A DNA stretch of 64,000 bases from JABMQB01 sp963678235 (GTDB lineage Bacteria; Bacteroidota; Bacteroidia; Bacteroidales; Prolixibacteraceae). The DNA lies in assembly GCA_963678235.1 (NCBI GenBank), contig OY782766.1, positions 2,356,001 to 2,420,000 on the forward strand. Direction: 5' to 3'. The notes under the pieces were generated by a model. It was not told where the DNA came from, searched no databases, and was given only the letters and a program-made list of their open reading frames with translations. This document shows, one piece after another, positions 17,199 to 27,900 of the stretch (the stretch's first letter is position 1; every line of letters starts with the position of its first letter). Both the position numbers and the translations under genes were made by a program.

Positions 17199-20100
17199 TT
17201 GCTGAGCCTAAAAACATATTGCAAGGGACTTATTATTAGTCTTTTATTTCTGCTAATAGCGGAAAGCAGTATTGCTCAGATTTGGAGTGAAGATTTTTCA
17301 ACGTATACACACCAAACTGGGGTTCGGGGAAGCGGCGTTAACAATGTTGGTGATTATCCCGGTGGGGTAACAAAATGGACCCTTGATGTTTCAGATTGTA
17401 ATTTTTCAAATACAGGGGACTATTTTTATGTGTCTAACGGACAATTTGAAGGCCAAGACTTGGATGGTTGGGCAATTTGGACCAGTGAATCCATTAACAT
17501 TTCAGGCTACAGTAATGTTGGCATCTCCATTTACATGGGAAAAGATGGGAGCAATATGGAATCAAGCGATGAAATAATTGCATATTATTCGGTTGATGGA
17601 GGAGCGTATGTCCAATTTGGATATCTTAATGATGACCCTTCGCCTCAATATCAAACCTTTACGGCTTCAGGGCTTTCCGGAAGCACCCTTAGAATCAGGG
17701 TTCGAATGACCAACAACGGAGGCTCAGAAGAATGGATGTTTGACGATATTTTAGTTATTGAAGAATCACCCTATTGTTCTTCCATTGCGAACACCTCATA
17801 CAATACCAGCATAACATTAGTAGACCTGAATACAATTTCTAATTCAAGCGGCAAACCATCTGGTTACAGCGATTACACCTCCCTTTCAACCGACCTCTCA
17901 AGAGGTAGTTCATACAACCTCACCGTAAATATTAATACCGATGGTCCTTACAGCGTATATACTTATGTTTGGATTGACTGGAACCAGGACGATGATTTTG
18001 ACGATGCCGGGGAACAATTTGATTTAGGGTCTAATTACAATACCAGTGACGGTGCTACAAGCAATTCGCCCTACTTAATAACGGTGCCCGGAACTGCAAC
18101 CCTCGGAACCACACGAATGAGGGTTTCCACCAAATATTATTCTTACCCTTCATCATGCGAAAACAACCACGATGGAGAAGTGGAAGATTACAGCATCAAT
18201 ATTACGGGAGTAACCCTTCCGACCATTAGTGGATTTACTCCAACAAGCACGTGTGAAGGTTCGGATGCAACCGTGGTTATCTCCGGCTCGGGCTATATTG
18301 ATGTGAGCGATGTAAGTTTCAACGGAACCTCTGTTAGTTATACAGTCAATAGTTCCACACAAATTACTGCAACTGTTCCAGGTTCAATAACCTCAGGAAC
18401 AATAAGCATTGCAACCACCGGAGGAATTGTAACAAGCTCTTCGTCGTTTTCTGTTTACACAGTTCCAATTATTACTGGCACAACTCCGGCTTCGCGAACT
18501 GGACCAGGAACAGTAACCTTAGGTGCCACATCCAGCGGCGGAACAATCAATTGGTATTCTTCTGCGACAGGGGGTAGTTCCTTAGGAAGCGGAACTACCT
18601 TTACAACCCCATCATTAAGTTCAACCACCACCTATTATGTGGATGCAACAAGCAACGGGTGCACAACCAGTTCGCGGACTGCAGTTGTTGCAACTATTAT
18701 ATCCGATCCGAATTGCCCTATTGTTCTGGATCAAAACACAATTTATGGAAATATTTTTGTTGACAACAATGGAGATGGTATTTACGATGGCAGTGAATCT
18801 AATTACACCGGAACTGCAATTACCTTAAACCTTTATGAAGATACCAATGGAAATGGACTTTTAGATGATGGTGCACCTGTCTTACAAACAACGACCACCG
18901 ATGGGACCGGAAAATATAGTTTCGACATCACTTCATCCTCCCAAACTGTAAGGGATGAATTTAATAGCCAATCATACAGTTTGAACGAAGGAACACAAAA
19001 TTGGAGTACCAGCTGGTCGGAATATGATCCACAGGGACGTATTTCTGTTTCTTCAGGAAGGTTACAAATGAACAATCTGGATAATTATTGGGTCATGCGT
19101 TCGGCTGATTTAAGCGGTGCAACATCTGCAACCCTTACTTTTGATTGGCAAACCAGTAGCTTAACTGCTCAGGATTTATTAGTTCGCATATCGAGTGATG
19201 GTTCTAACTTTACAACTATTGGAACATTTGATGGCTCCAGTTCAGGAACTTTTACATCCGATATTACGTCCTATATTTCATCAACAACAACAGTATTGTT
19301 TACAGGAAATAACAGTTGGTATTCTGATGATTATGCATGGATTGATAATATAGAAATTGAATACACTGCTACTGCGAGCGATGGCGATTATATTGTTGAA
19401 ATTGACCAAGGCACGATTTCTTCTGCATATACCTTAAGCTCTTCAGCTTTATTAAGCTCCAGTTTTGTGGGAACAAGTGGAGTATCTTGCAATAATGATT
19501 TTGGGCTTGAACCTGTTATTCCGGCACCAGAAGCCAACAACGATGCCGTTAATTGTGCCAATCCAACGCTTCCCACAGTTGTGGATGTACTTTCCAATGA
19601 TACCGATCCGGATGGAGTACCTATTGCATCAACAGTTCAGATTGTTGGGACAAGTAATCCTGGTGATTCCTATGTTGTAAGTGGAGAAGGAACCTGGTCC
19701 GTTAATGTTTCCACAGGAGAAATCACATTTACCCCATTAACTTTTTTCACATCCGATCCAACACCTATCGAATATACGGTTGATGACATTGATGGAAATA
19801 CATCAAACCAGGCAACTGTAACAATTACCTACGACCGTACTGCCCCTACTGCAGATGCCCTGCCTAACTTGGGCCCTTATGAATGTTACATTGAAATTCC
19901 ATCTGAAGACATCACCGATGTGACCGGCGAAACAGATAATTGTGGAGGCGTTGTTACTGTTGCGTTTGTAAGCGATTCACCCAATCCGGGTTGTTCAGGT
20001 ACGGTAACCCGAACCTATTCAATTACCGATGAGCGTGGAAATTCCGCCAATATAACCCAAACCATTACAATCTCTGGAGATGTTACCGATCCTGAAGCTA

Positions 20101-23100
20101 AAAGTTTACCGGATCTTGGTCCATACGATTGCTATTCAGATATTCCAGCCTACGATTTAAACGATGTAGAAGCCACAGATAATTGTGGAACGGCTACTGT
20201 AACCTTCATCAGTGATTCCCCTGATCCGGGATGCTCGGGAACAATTACCAGAACCTATAATGTTGCTGATCTCTGTGGTAACTCAATTTCTGTAACACAA
20301 ACCATTTATATAGAAGACCTTACCCCCCCTGTTGCTGATTCATTGCCAGATTTAGGACCATTCGATTGTTACATTAGTATACCTGCTCCAAATATTAACG
20401 ATGTAACCGGAGAATATGACGCATGTGGAGGTCCGGTAACTGTTACATATATTGGTGATACAGGTGATATGGGTTGTGGTGGTGAAGTTATTAGAACATA
20501 TCGTTTATCTGATCAGTGTGGTAATGAAGTAGATATTACACAAACAATTACAACCCTTGATACCATTGGACCAACAGCCGATCCGCTACCAACTTTGGGA
20601 ACCTATAGTTGTTTTGCCGAAATACCTGCGCCAAATATTAATGATGTAACCGGGGAATCGGATAATTGTGGTGCAACAGTAACAGTTTCACATATAAGTG
20701 ATTCCGGATTTTCCGGTTGTTCCGGAACCATTGTGCGAACCTATCGTCTATCAGACCAATGTGGCAACTACACAGATATTTATCAGGATATAATTGTAGA
20801 TGATACTACTCCACCAATTGCTGATCCTCTTCCTGATCTTGGACCCTATAATTGTTATACCAATATTCCAAATCCTAGTGTAGCCCTTGTGACTGGTGAA
20901 ACAGACAACTGTGGAGGTATTGTTTTTGTTTCTTATGTTGGTGATACTGGTGATCCAGGATGTTCAGGAACCGTAACCAGAACTTATAGGATAACTGACC
21001 AATGCGGCAACTTTGCTGACATACCACAAAATATTACAATCCTTGACAACACAGGTCCGGTATTATCAGGAGTTCCAGGAAATACAACGGTCAGTTGTAC
21101 GGCAGTTCCTGCTGCTGCTTCACCAACTGCAACTGATAACTGTGGCGCTGTTCCAACCATCGTTTTCTCAGAAACAAGTACGCAAACCTCGGATGGTTCT
21201 TGTACCGATTTTACCTATACGATAACAAGAACGTGGACTGCTACTGATGCCTGTGGCAATAGCACTCCTGCTGTTCAAATTATAACCGTCCAGGATAATA
21301 TAGCACCAACGATTGTTGCTCCGCCGAACGTTACTGTTGATTGTAGCGACGATAGTACACCAACAGGTACTGGAAATCCAACAGTGACTGATAATTGCGA
21401 TCCTTCGCCAGACATAACTTATAGTGATGCAATTACCCAGAACGGCTGTGCCTATCAAACCACAATTACACGAACCTGGACCGCAACAGACGCATGCGGG
21501 AATAGTGCATCAGATACCCAAATTATCGGGACCCAAGACAATATTCCACCAACAATTATTTGCCCTGTCGACACCACCGTTGAAACGCCAGATGATATTC
21601 CTGTTGTTAATTTTGCTGATATAACTGTATCCGACAACTGTTCAGAGACCGATAGTATTACTGTCATTCTATTAGATGAAATTTATACAGGCTTGGATGC
21701 TGGGGCAGGTTTTTGTCCTGAAACCGTAGTTCGTACCTACCGTGCAACCGATGAATGTGGTAATTATGCCGATTGTACCTATACAATTACAGTGAATGAT
21801 TTGAGTGATTGTGGGCTTTGCCAATCACAGGTTCCATTCTACTTTGTCGATCTTTCCAGCGATCCTGGAACTACTTTAACATTAGAAGACATTGAAAGAA
21901 TAGGGCTTTGTTGCGATGCCCATTCCCCTTACCGCTGTGTTTCGTTCAATATCCTTTTGCACGAAGATGCGGTTGGTATTGAAGTATTGATTGATGGAGC
22001 TTTACCTGATCCCAAAGATTATTCGATTAACTGTACTGAAATAACACCTATTGACAATATCATTTGTATCCCAGGCGGTAAGTTTTACACATTTACTTAT
22101 TGTAAGCAAGGATCCAACCTGAACGATTTTACATTTACCTCCATTGAAGGAGCCGTTCTCGGAAATGAAATTACCACCAGGGTCGAATGTGGTAAAGAGC
22201 TTATAGTATTAGGTGTAACAGAATCAACAGTCACTTGGCGGGACATTACCGGAAATGGATTGTATGATAGTTATTTATCTTGTACCTCTGGTTGCAATAC
22301 CACAATCTTTACTCCTGATGCAGCAGCACCTGCAATAATTCAATACGAGGTGTGTGGTGAAACTGTAAATAGTGTTTGCCAGGGAGGTGCTGACTGTGAT
22401 ACCGTTACTGTCAGGGTATATCCTGAAATTAATTTAATCCTTGATGGAGATACGGAATTTTGTATTGATAATCCCCAAGTACTAACTGCCAACGTATTAC
22501 CTTCTTCAACCTATTTATTGTATTGGTACGATGGTCCAAATGGAACAGGCAACATCGTTTCTACAACTTCTACCTATGCCCCAACTTCTTCCGGTTCGTA
22601 TTCAATCATTGCGGTTGATACAATTTCAGGCTTGGAATGTAACGAAGACACATTAAACTTTAACGTTACTATTCAGGATTTGCCGGTTTTTGACCTGGGA
22701 AGTAATTCTTCGGTTTGTATTGGTGATTCGACCTTCTTTGATTTACCGGATAATTACACTTACGAATGGTCTCCTTCTGCAAATGTAACATACGGTGCAG
22801 ATTCAAGCCAATTCTATGTTACCCATTCTGCAACACAAACTTATACTGTAACTGCGTATAGTAGTTTTGGTTGTACATCCACCGATACATGGACTGCCAA
22901 TGCAACCAATTGTATATCATCGTGCCCAACCGTAACCATTTGCCCCGATGCCACACATTCGATCACCACATTAGCAGAATTTACTGCTATTGGTGGCACC
23001 ACAAATTTCCCTTGTAGTGTAAGCAATTCCAATATTAGCTTAATAAATACTTCTTCGGATGGTAATTCATGCCCTGAAACAATTACAAAAACCTATCGGA

Positions 23101-24935
23101 TTTGGGACGATTGTGGCAACACCACTACGTGCGATGTTATTGTAATAAGAACGGATGTGGAAGACCCTGTTGTTACCTGCCCCACCGATGTACCTTACGA
23201 AGCATGTTCTGTGTCCGATGTTGGTGCGCTCTCAGGTTTAGCTCTTTCCACAACCGTAACCTCCATAACCCTAACCCAATTACAAAATGCAGGCGGCAAT
23301 GCCACTGATAATTGTGGAATTCAATCAATAACCTATCGCGATAACCCAATTGGTACTTGCCCTACTGTTTTAGAAAGAATATTTACGGTGACCGATCTTT
23401 GTGGAAACCAAGATGTTTGTGTACAAAATATTACCATAAGTGATTCTACGGATCCATTATTAGTTTGCCCTCCAACTCAGAGTTACAATGCTTGCAGTAT
23501 TGATGATATCCTTACGCACACCACCCTGCCCTATACAAATATTGTAAACACTATCTCTTATGCGACCTTTACTTCTCTGGGTGGAAGCGTTTCCGATGGA
23601 TGTGCACTTTCTTCTATTGTTTATTACGATTCAAGAAGTGGAACATGTCCAATCACGGTAACCAGGCACTTTATTGCTACTGATTCATGTGGAAACACAG
23701 CAAACTGCGAACAAATAATTATTATTGATGACACAGAACCTCCGGTTATTGTAGATGTTCCTCCAGATGTTTCTATTCCTTGTTCTGATTGTATTCAATC
23801 CTTCCAAAATGCAGATTTTGAATCAAATACAGAAGTTAATTGTTGGGCATATTTAAACGAAAATTCCGTTGACGGTTGGGAAACAACATCTGGGAATAAT
23901 AATATTGAGATTCAGGAGTCTGGCTGTGTAAACGGTGTAGTGTCTCACTCCGGTAACTACCATGCAGAGTTAAATGCTGATTTAACAGGTGACTTCTATC
24001 AGGAATTCTGTACAGTACCTACCACATGGATACAAATCACTTTCTGGCATCATAAACGCATGGATGGCATAAATACTACAGATGATATTATGGGTGTTTA
24101 TGCAGGTCCAAATACAAGTAGCTTAACCCTTTTGACCACTGCTACTGCAACTAGTACTTCAGGATGGACCCAGCATAGTGTTTCTTTTCCTGTCCCTGTT
24201 GGACAAACCTCTACAGTTTTTCTTTTTAGGGCAATTCAAGGTGCTCCTACAAATGATACATATGGTAATCTTATTGATGACATCAATGTTGTTACATTAT
24301 TTGATCCCACTTTCTTTCCTTACGCCACTGACAATTGTACTGGAGTTTCCATGGATCTTGTCGAAACAAAAATAGATGGAGATTGTGAAGATAATTATCA
24401 ACTAATACGTTCATGGACAGCCACTGATGATTGTGGAAATGTAACTGTAGAAACTCAAACTGTTACAGTTGGTGATTTTACAGGACCAGAACTCTTTGGT
24501 GTTCCGAACGATACAACTGTAAATTGCGATGTTCCAACTCCTCCAACAGTTACTGCAGTTGATGATTGTGATCCAAATGTGTCTGTAGTCCTCAGTGCAG
24601 ATACAATAGGCAGTGGATGCTCTTATACAATCGAAAGAACCTGGTCTTCAACTGATGATTGTAATAATTCAACAGAGTTGACACAAACCATTACTATTGA
24701 AGATGTTATTTCCCCTGTTATAACCTGCCCTGGCAATTTAAATTACCAATGTATTGCAGATGTTCCTGCTGCATTCACTGATTTAGCTTCATTTACTACA
24801 GCCGGTGGGTCCGCAACCGACAATTGTGAATTAGATGAATCATCGTTCCGCTATACTGAAAGTATTGGAGGTTCATGCCCGCAGGTACCGTGGACGATAC
24901 TACCGACCCAACGGCTTCCAACCCGGCCCCGGTGA
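17199..24935 (+). CDS. Giant T9SS adhesin, N-terminal part (frame broken at its 3' end)
   Basis: The start is a TTG at 17199, since an in-frame stop lies at 17187 and the signal peptide (to SSIAQ, residue 27) begins at once. Domains in order: a jelly-roll-like domain (28-190), GEVED domain (about 255-338), IPT/TIG (340-420), Ig-like (425-505), SdrD-B-like (518-575, VDNNGDGIYDG), second jelly-roll-like (584-730), cadherin-like (780-875), then HYR-like modules with DNCG and CxxTITRTY-type motifs. These are interrupted by Ig/PKD-like segments (21800-22900) and a nested galactose-binding-like domain (23790-24310). After GGSCPQ (24884) the frame runs into unrelated residues and stops at 24935, while the same module family continues in another frame. 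The gene is therefore frameshifted or misassembled here. Confidence 0.85.
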   Translation: MLSLKTYCKGLIISLLFLLIAESSIAQIWSEDFSTYTHQTGVRGSGVNNVGDYPGGVTKWTLDVSDCNFSNTGDYFYVSNGQFEGQDLDGWAIWTSESINISGYSNVGISIYMGKDGSNMESSDEIIAYYSVDGGAYVQFGYLNDDPSPQYQTFTASGLSGSTLRIRVRMTNNGGSEEWMFDDILVIEESPYCSSIANTSYNTSITLVDLNTISNSSGKPSGYSDYTSLSTDLSRGSSYNLTVNINTDGPYSVYTYVWIDWNQDDDFDDAGEQFDLGSNYNTSDGATSNSPYLITVPGTATLGTTRMRVSTKYYSYPSSCENNHDGEVEDYSINITGVTLPTISGFTPTSTCEGSDATVVISGSGYIDVSDVSFNGTSVSYTVNSSTQITATVPGSITSGTISIATTGGIVTSSSSFSVYTVPIITGTTPASRTGPGTVTLGATSSGGTINWYSSATGGSSLGSGTTFTTPSLSSTTTYYVDATSNGCTTSSRTAVVATIISDPNCPIVLDQNTIYGNIFVDNNGDGIYDGSESNYTGTAITLNLYEDTNGNGLLDDGAPVLQTTTTDGTGKYSFDITSSSQTVRDEFNSQSYSLNEGTQNWSTSWSEYDPQGRISVSSGRLQMNNLDNYWVMRSADLSGATSATLTFDWQTSSLTAQDLLVRISSDGSNFTTIGTFDGSSSGTFTSDITSYISSTTTVLFTGNNSWYSDDYAWIDNIEIEYTATASDGDYIVEIDQGTISSAYTLSSSALLSSSFVGTSGVSCNNDFGLEPVIPAPEANNDAVNCANPTLPTVVDVLSNDTDPDGVPIASTVQIVGTSNPGDSYVVSGEGTWSVNVSTGEITFTPLTFFTSDPTPIEYTVDDIDGNTSNQATVTITYDRTAPTADALPNLGPYECYIEIPSEDITDVTGETDNCGGVVTVAFVSDSPNPGCSGTVTRTYSITDERGNSANITQTITISGDVTDPEAKSLPDLGPYDCYSDIPAYDLNDVEATDNCGTATVTFISDSPDPGCSGTITRTYNVADLCGNSISVTQTIYIEDLTPPVADSLPDLGPFDCYISIPAPNINDVTGEYDACGGPVTVTYIGDTGDMGCGGEVIRTYRLSDQCGNEVDITQTITTLDTIGPTADPLPTLGTYSCFAEIPAPNINDVTGESDNCGATVTVSHISDSGFSGCSGTIVRTYRLSDQCGNYTDIYQDIIVDDTTPPIADPLPDLGPYNCYTNIPNPSVALVTGETDNCGGIVFVSYVGDTGDPGCSGTVTRTYRITDQCGNFADIPQNITILDNTGPVLSGVPGNTTVSCTAVPAAASPTATDNCGAVPTIVFSETSTQTSDGSCTDFTYTITRTWTATDACGNSTPAVQIITVQDNIAPTIVAPPNVTVDCSDDSTPTGTGNPTVTDNCDPSPDITYSDAITQNGCAYQTTITRTWTATDACGNSASDTQIIGTQDNIPPTIICPVDTTVETPDDIPVVNFADITVSDNCSETDSITVILLDEIYTGLDAGAGFCPETVVRTYRATDECGNYADCTYTITVNDLSDCGLCQSQVPFYFVDLSSDPGTTLTLEDIERIGLCCDAHSPYRCVSFNILLHEDAVGIEVLIDGALPDPKDYSINCTEITPIDNIICIPGGKFYTFTYCKQGSNLNDFTFTSIEGAVLGNEITTRVECGKELIVLGVTESTVTWRDITGNGLYDSYLSCTSGCNTTIFTPDAAAPAIIQYEVCGETVNSVCQGGADCDTVTVRVYPEINLILDGDTEFCIDNPQVLTANVLPSSTYLLYWYDGPNGTGNIVSTTSTYAPTSSGSYSIIAVDTISGLECNEDTLNFNVTIQDLPVFDLGSNSSVCIGDSTFFDLPDNYTYEWSPSANVTYGADSSQFYVTHSATQTYTVTAYSSFGCTSTDTWTANATNCISSCPTVTICPDATHSITTLAEFTAIGGTTNFPCSVSNSNISLINTSSDGNSCPETITKTYRIWDDCGNTTTCDVIVIRTDVEDPVVTCPTDVPYEACSVSDVGALSGLALSTTVTSITLTQLQNAGGNATDNCGIQSITYRDNPIGTCPTVLERIFTVTDLCGNQDVCVQNITISDSTDPLLVCPPTQSYNACSIDDILTHTTLPYTNIVNTISYATFTSLGGSVSDGCALSSIVYYDSRSGTCPITVTRHFIATDSCGNTANCEQIIIIDDTEPPVIVDVPPDVSIPCSDCIQSFQNADFESNTEVNCWAYLNENSVDGWETTSGNNNIEIQESGCVNGVVSHSGNYHAELNADLTGDFYQEFCTVPTTWIQITFWHHKRMDGINTTDDIMGVYAGPNTSSLTLLTTATATSTSGWTQHSVSFPVPVGQTSTVFLFRAIQGAPTNDTYGNLIDDINVVTLFDPTFFPYATDNCTGVSMDLVETKIDGDCEDNYQLIRSWTATDDCGNVTVETQTVTVGDFTGPELFGVPNDTTVNCDVPTPPTVTAVDDCDPNVSVVLSADTIGSGCSYTIERTWSSTDDCNNSTELTQTITIEDVISPVITCPGNLNYQCIADVPAAFTDLASFTTAGGSATDNCELDESSFRYTESIGGSCPQVPWTILPTQRLPTRPR
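23790..24310 (+). other. Galactose-binding-like domain nested within a HYR-like module
   Basis: The module opening PPVIVDVPPDVSIPC is interrupted by about 170 residues starting NADFESN. The insert includes VDGWETTSGNN, SGNYHAELNA and FLFRA-type strands, and ends at IDDINVV. The second half of the HYR-like module (YATDNCTG through WTATDDCGN) then resumes. The insert resembles the jelly-roll carbohydrate-binding folds of DUF642/CBM-like proteins, so it may bind sugar. Confidence 0.5.
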
Positions 24936-27900
24936 CCGTGGAATGTATCGGCGATGTGCCTGCACCGGATATTGCCGTGGTAACCGATGAAGCGGATAAC
25001 TGTACCGCAAACCCAACCGTGGCATTTGTTTCGGATGTGTCCGATGGCAATACTTGCCCGGAGGTTATTACTAGGACTTACAGCGTAACCGATGACTGCA
25101 ATAACCAGATACTCGTAACACAAACGATTACCGTGGACGATACTACCGACCCAACGGCTTCCAACCCGGCCCCGGTGACCGTGGAATGTATCGGCGATGT
25201 GCCTGCACCGGATATTGCCGTGGTAACCGATGAAGCGGATAACTGTACCGCAAACCCAACCGTGGCATTTGTTTCGGATGTGTCCGATGGCAATACTTGC
25301 CCGGAGGTTATTACTAGGACTTACAGCGTAACCGATGACTGCAATAACCAGATACTCGTAACACAAACGATTACCGTGGACGATACTACCTTCTCTGAAT
25401 GTACTCAAACAATCACGATCAACGATACTACCAAACCTACAATATCCTGCCTGGAAGACACAACAGTGCTTTGTGCCGCGGAAGTACCTGCCGCGGATAT
25501 AGCTAGTATTACGGCAAGTGACAATTGCGGGGATGTGGCGATTACACACGAAGGGGATGTATCAAACAATAGTACTTGCCCGGAAACAATTACTAGGACT
25601 TACAGGGCTACAGACGGTTGTGGAAACTTCTCTGAATGTACTCAAACAATCACGATCAACGATACTACCAAACCTACAATATCCTGCCTGGAAGACACAA
25701 CAGTGCTTTGTGCCGCGGAAGTACCTGCCGCGGATATAGCTAGTATTACGGCAAGTGACAATTGCGGGGATGTGGCGATTACACACGAAGGGGATGTATC
25801 AAACAATAGTACTTGCCCGGAAACAATTACTAGGACTTACAGGGCTACAGACGGTTGTGGAAACTTCTCTGAATGTACTCAAACAATCACGATCAACGAT
25901 ACTACCAAACCTACAATATCCTGCCTGGAAGACACAACAGTGCTTTGTGCCGCGGAAGTACCTGCCGCGGATATAGCTAGTATTACGGCAAGTGACAATT
26001 GCGGGGATGTGGCGATTACACACGAAGGGGATGTATCAAACAATAGTACTTGCCCGGAAACAATTACTAGGACTTACAGGGCTACAGACGGTTGTGGAAA
26101 CTTCTCTGAATGTACTCAGCTCATCACAATCAACGATACTACCAAACCTACAATATCCTGCCTGGAAGACACAACAGTGCTTTGTGCCGCGGAAGTACCT
26201 GCCGCGGATATAGCTAGTATTACGGCAAGTGACAATTGCGGGGATGTGGCGATTACACACGAAGGGGATGTATCAAACAATAGTACTTGCCCGGAAACAA
26301 TTACTAGGACTTACAGGGCTACAGACGGTTGTGGAAACTTCTCTGAATGTACTCAAACAATCACGATCAACGATACTACCAAACCTACAATATCCTGCCT
26401 GGAAGACACAACAGTGCTTTGTGCCGCGGAAGTACCTGCCGCGGATATAGCTAGTATTACGGCAAGTGACAATTGCGGGGATGTGGCGATTACACACGAA
26501 GGGGATGTATCAAACAATAGTACTTGCCCGGAAACAATTACTAGGACTTACAGGGCTACAGACGGTTGTGGAAACTTCTCTGAATGTACTCAAACAATCA
26601 CGATCAACGATACTACCAAACCTACAATATCCTGCCTGGAAGACACAACAGTGCTTTGTGCCGCGGAAGTACCTGCCGCGGATATAGCTAGTATTACGGC
26701 AAGTGACAATTGCGGGGATGTGGCGATTACACACGAAGGGGATGTATCAAACAATAGTACTTGCCCGGAAACAATTACTAGGACTTACAGGGCTACAGAC
26801 GGTTGTGGAAACTTCTCTGAATGTACTCAAACAATCACGATCAACGATACTACCAAACCTACAATATCCTGCCTGGAAGACACAACAGTGCTTTGTGCCG
26901 CGGAAGTACCTGCCGCGGATATAGCTAGTATTACGGCAAGTGACAATTGCGGGGATGTGGCGATTACACACGAAGGGGATGTATCAAACAATAGTACTTG
27001 CCCGGAAACAATTACTAGGACTTACAGGGCTACAGACGGTTGTGGAAACTTCTCTGAATGTACTCAAACAATCACGATCAACGATACTACCAAACCTACA
27101 ATATCCTGCCTGGCTGACACAACAGTGCTTTGTGCCGCGGAAGTACCTGCCGCGGATATAGCTAGTATTACGGCAAGTGACAATTGCGGGGATGTGGCGG
27201 TCACACACGAAGGGGATGTATCAAACAATAGTACTTGCCCGGAAACAATTACTAGGACTTACAGGGCTACAGACGGTTGTGGAAACTTCTCTGAATGTAC
27301 TCAAACAATCACGATCAACGATACTACCAAACCTACAATATCCTGCCTGGCTGACACAACAGTGCTTTGTGCCGCGGAAGTACCTGCCGCGGATATAGCT
27401 AGTATTACGGCAAGTGACAATTGCGGGGATGTGGCGGTCACACACGAAGGGGATGTATCAAACAATAGTACTTGCCCGGAAACAATTACTAGGACTTACA
27501 GGGCTACAGACGGTTGTGGAAACTTCTCTGAATGTACTCAAACAATCACGATCAACGATACTACCAAACCTACAATATCCTGCCTGGAAGACACAACAGT
27601 GCTTTGTGCCGCGGAAGTACCTGCCGCGGATATAGCTAGTATTACGGCAAGTGACAATTGCGGGGATGTGGCGATTACACACGAAGGGGATGTATCAAAC
27701 AATAGTACTTGCCCGGAAACAATTACTAGGACTTACAGGGCTACAGACGGTTGTGGAAACTTCTCTGAATGTACTCAAACAATCACGATCAACGATACTA
27801 CCAAACCTACAATATCCTGCCTGGAAGACACAACAGTGCTTTGTGCCGCGGAAGTACCTGCCGCGGATATAGCTAGTATTACGGCAAGTGACAATTGCGG

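Noticed and set aside
16491..17205. Open frames 16491-16859 and 17023-17205 as small genes before the adhesin
   Set aside because: They overlap the hairpins and duplicated motif, have no recognisable family, and their composition is not coding-like.
24875..24877. ATG at 24875 as the start of an independent 4,822-residue protein
   Set aside because: It falls inside the GGSCPQ module of the upstream frame and has no signal peptide, although the C-terminus is a T9SS substrate. It is better read as a continuation after a frame break.
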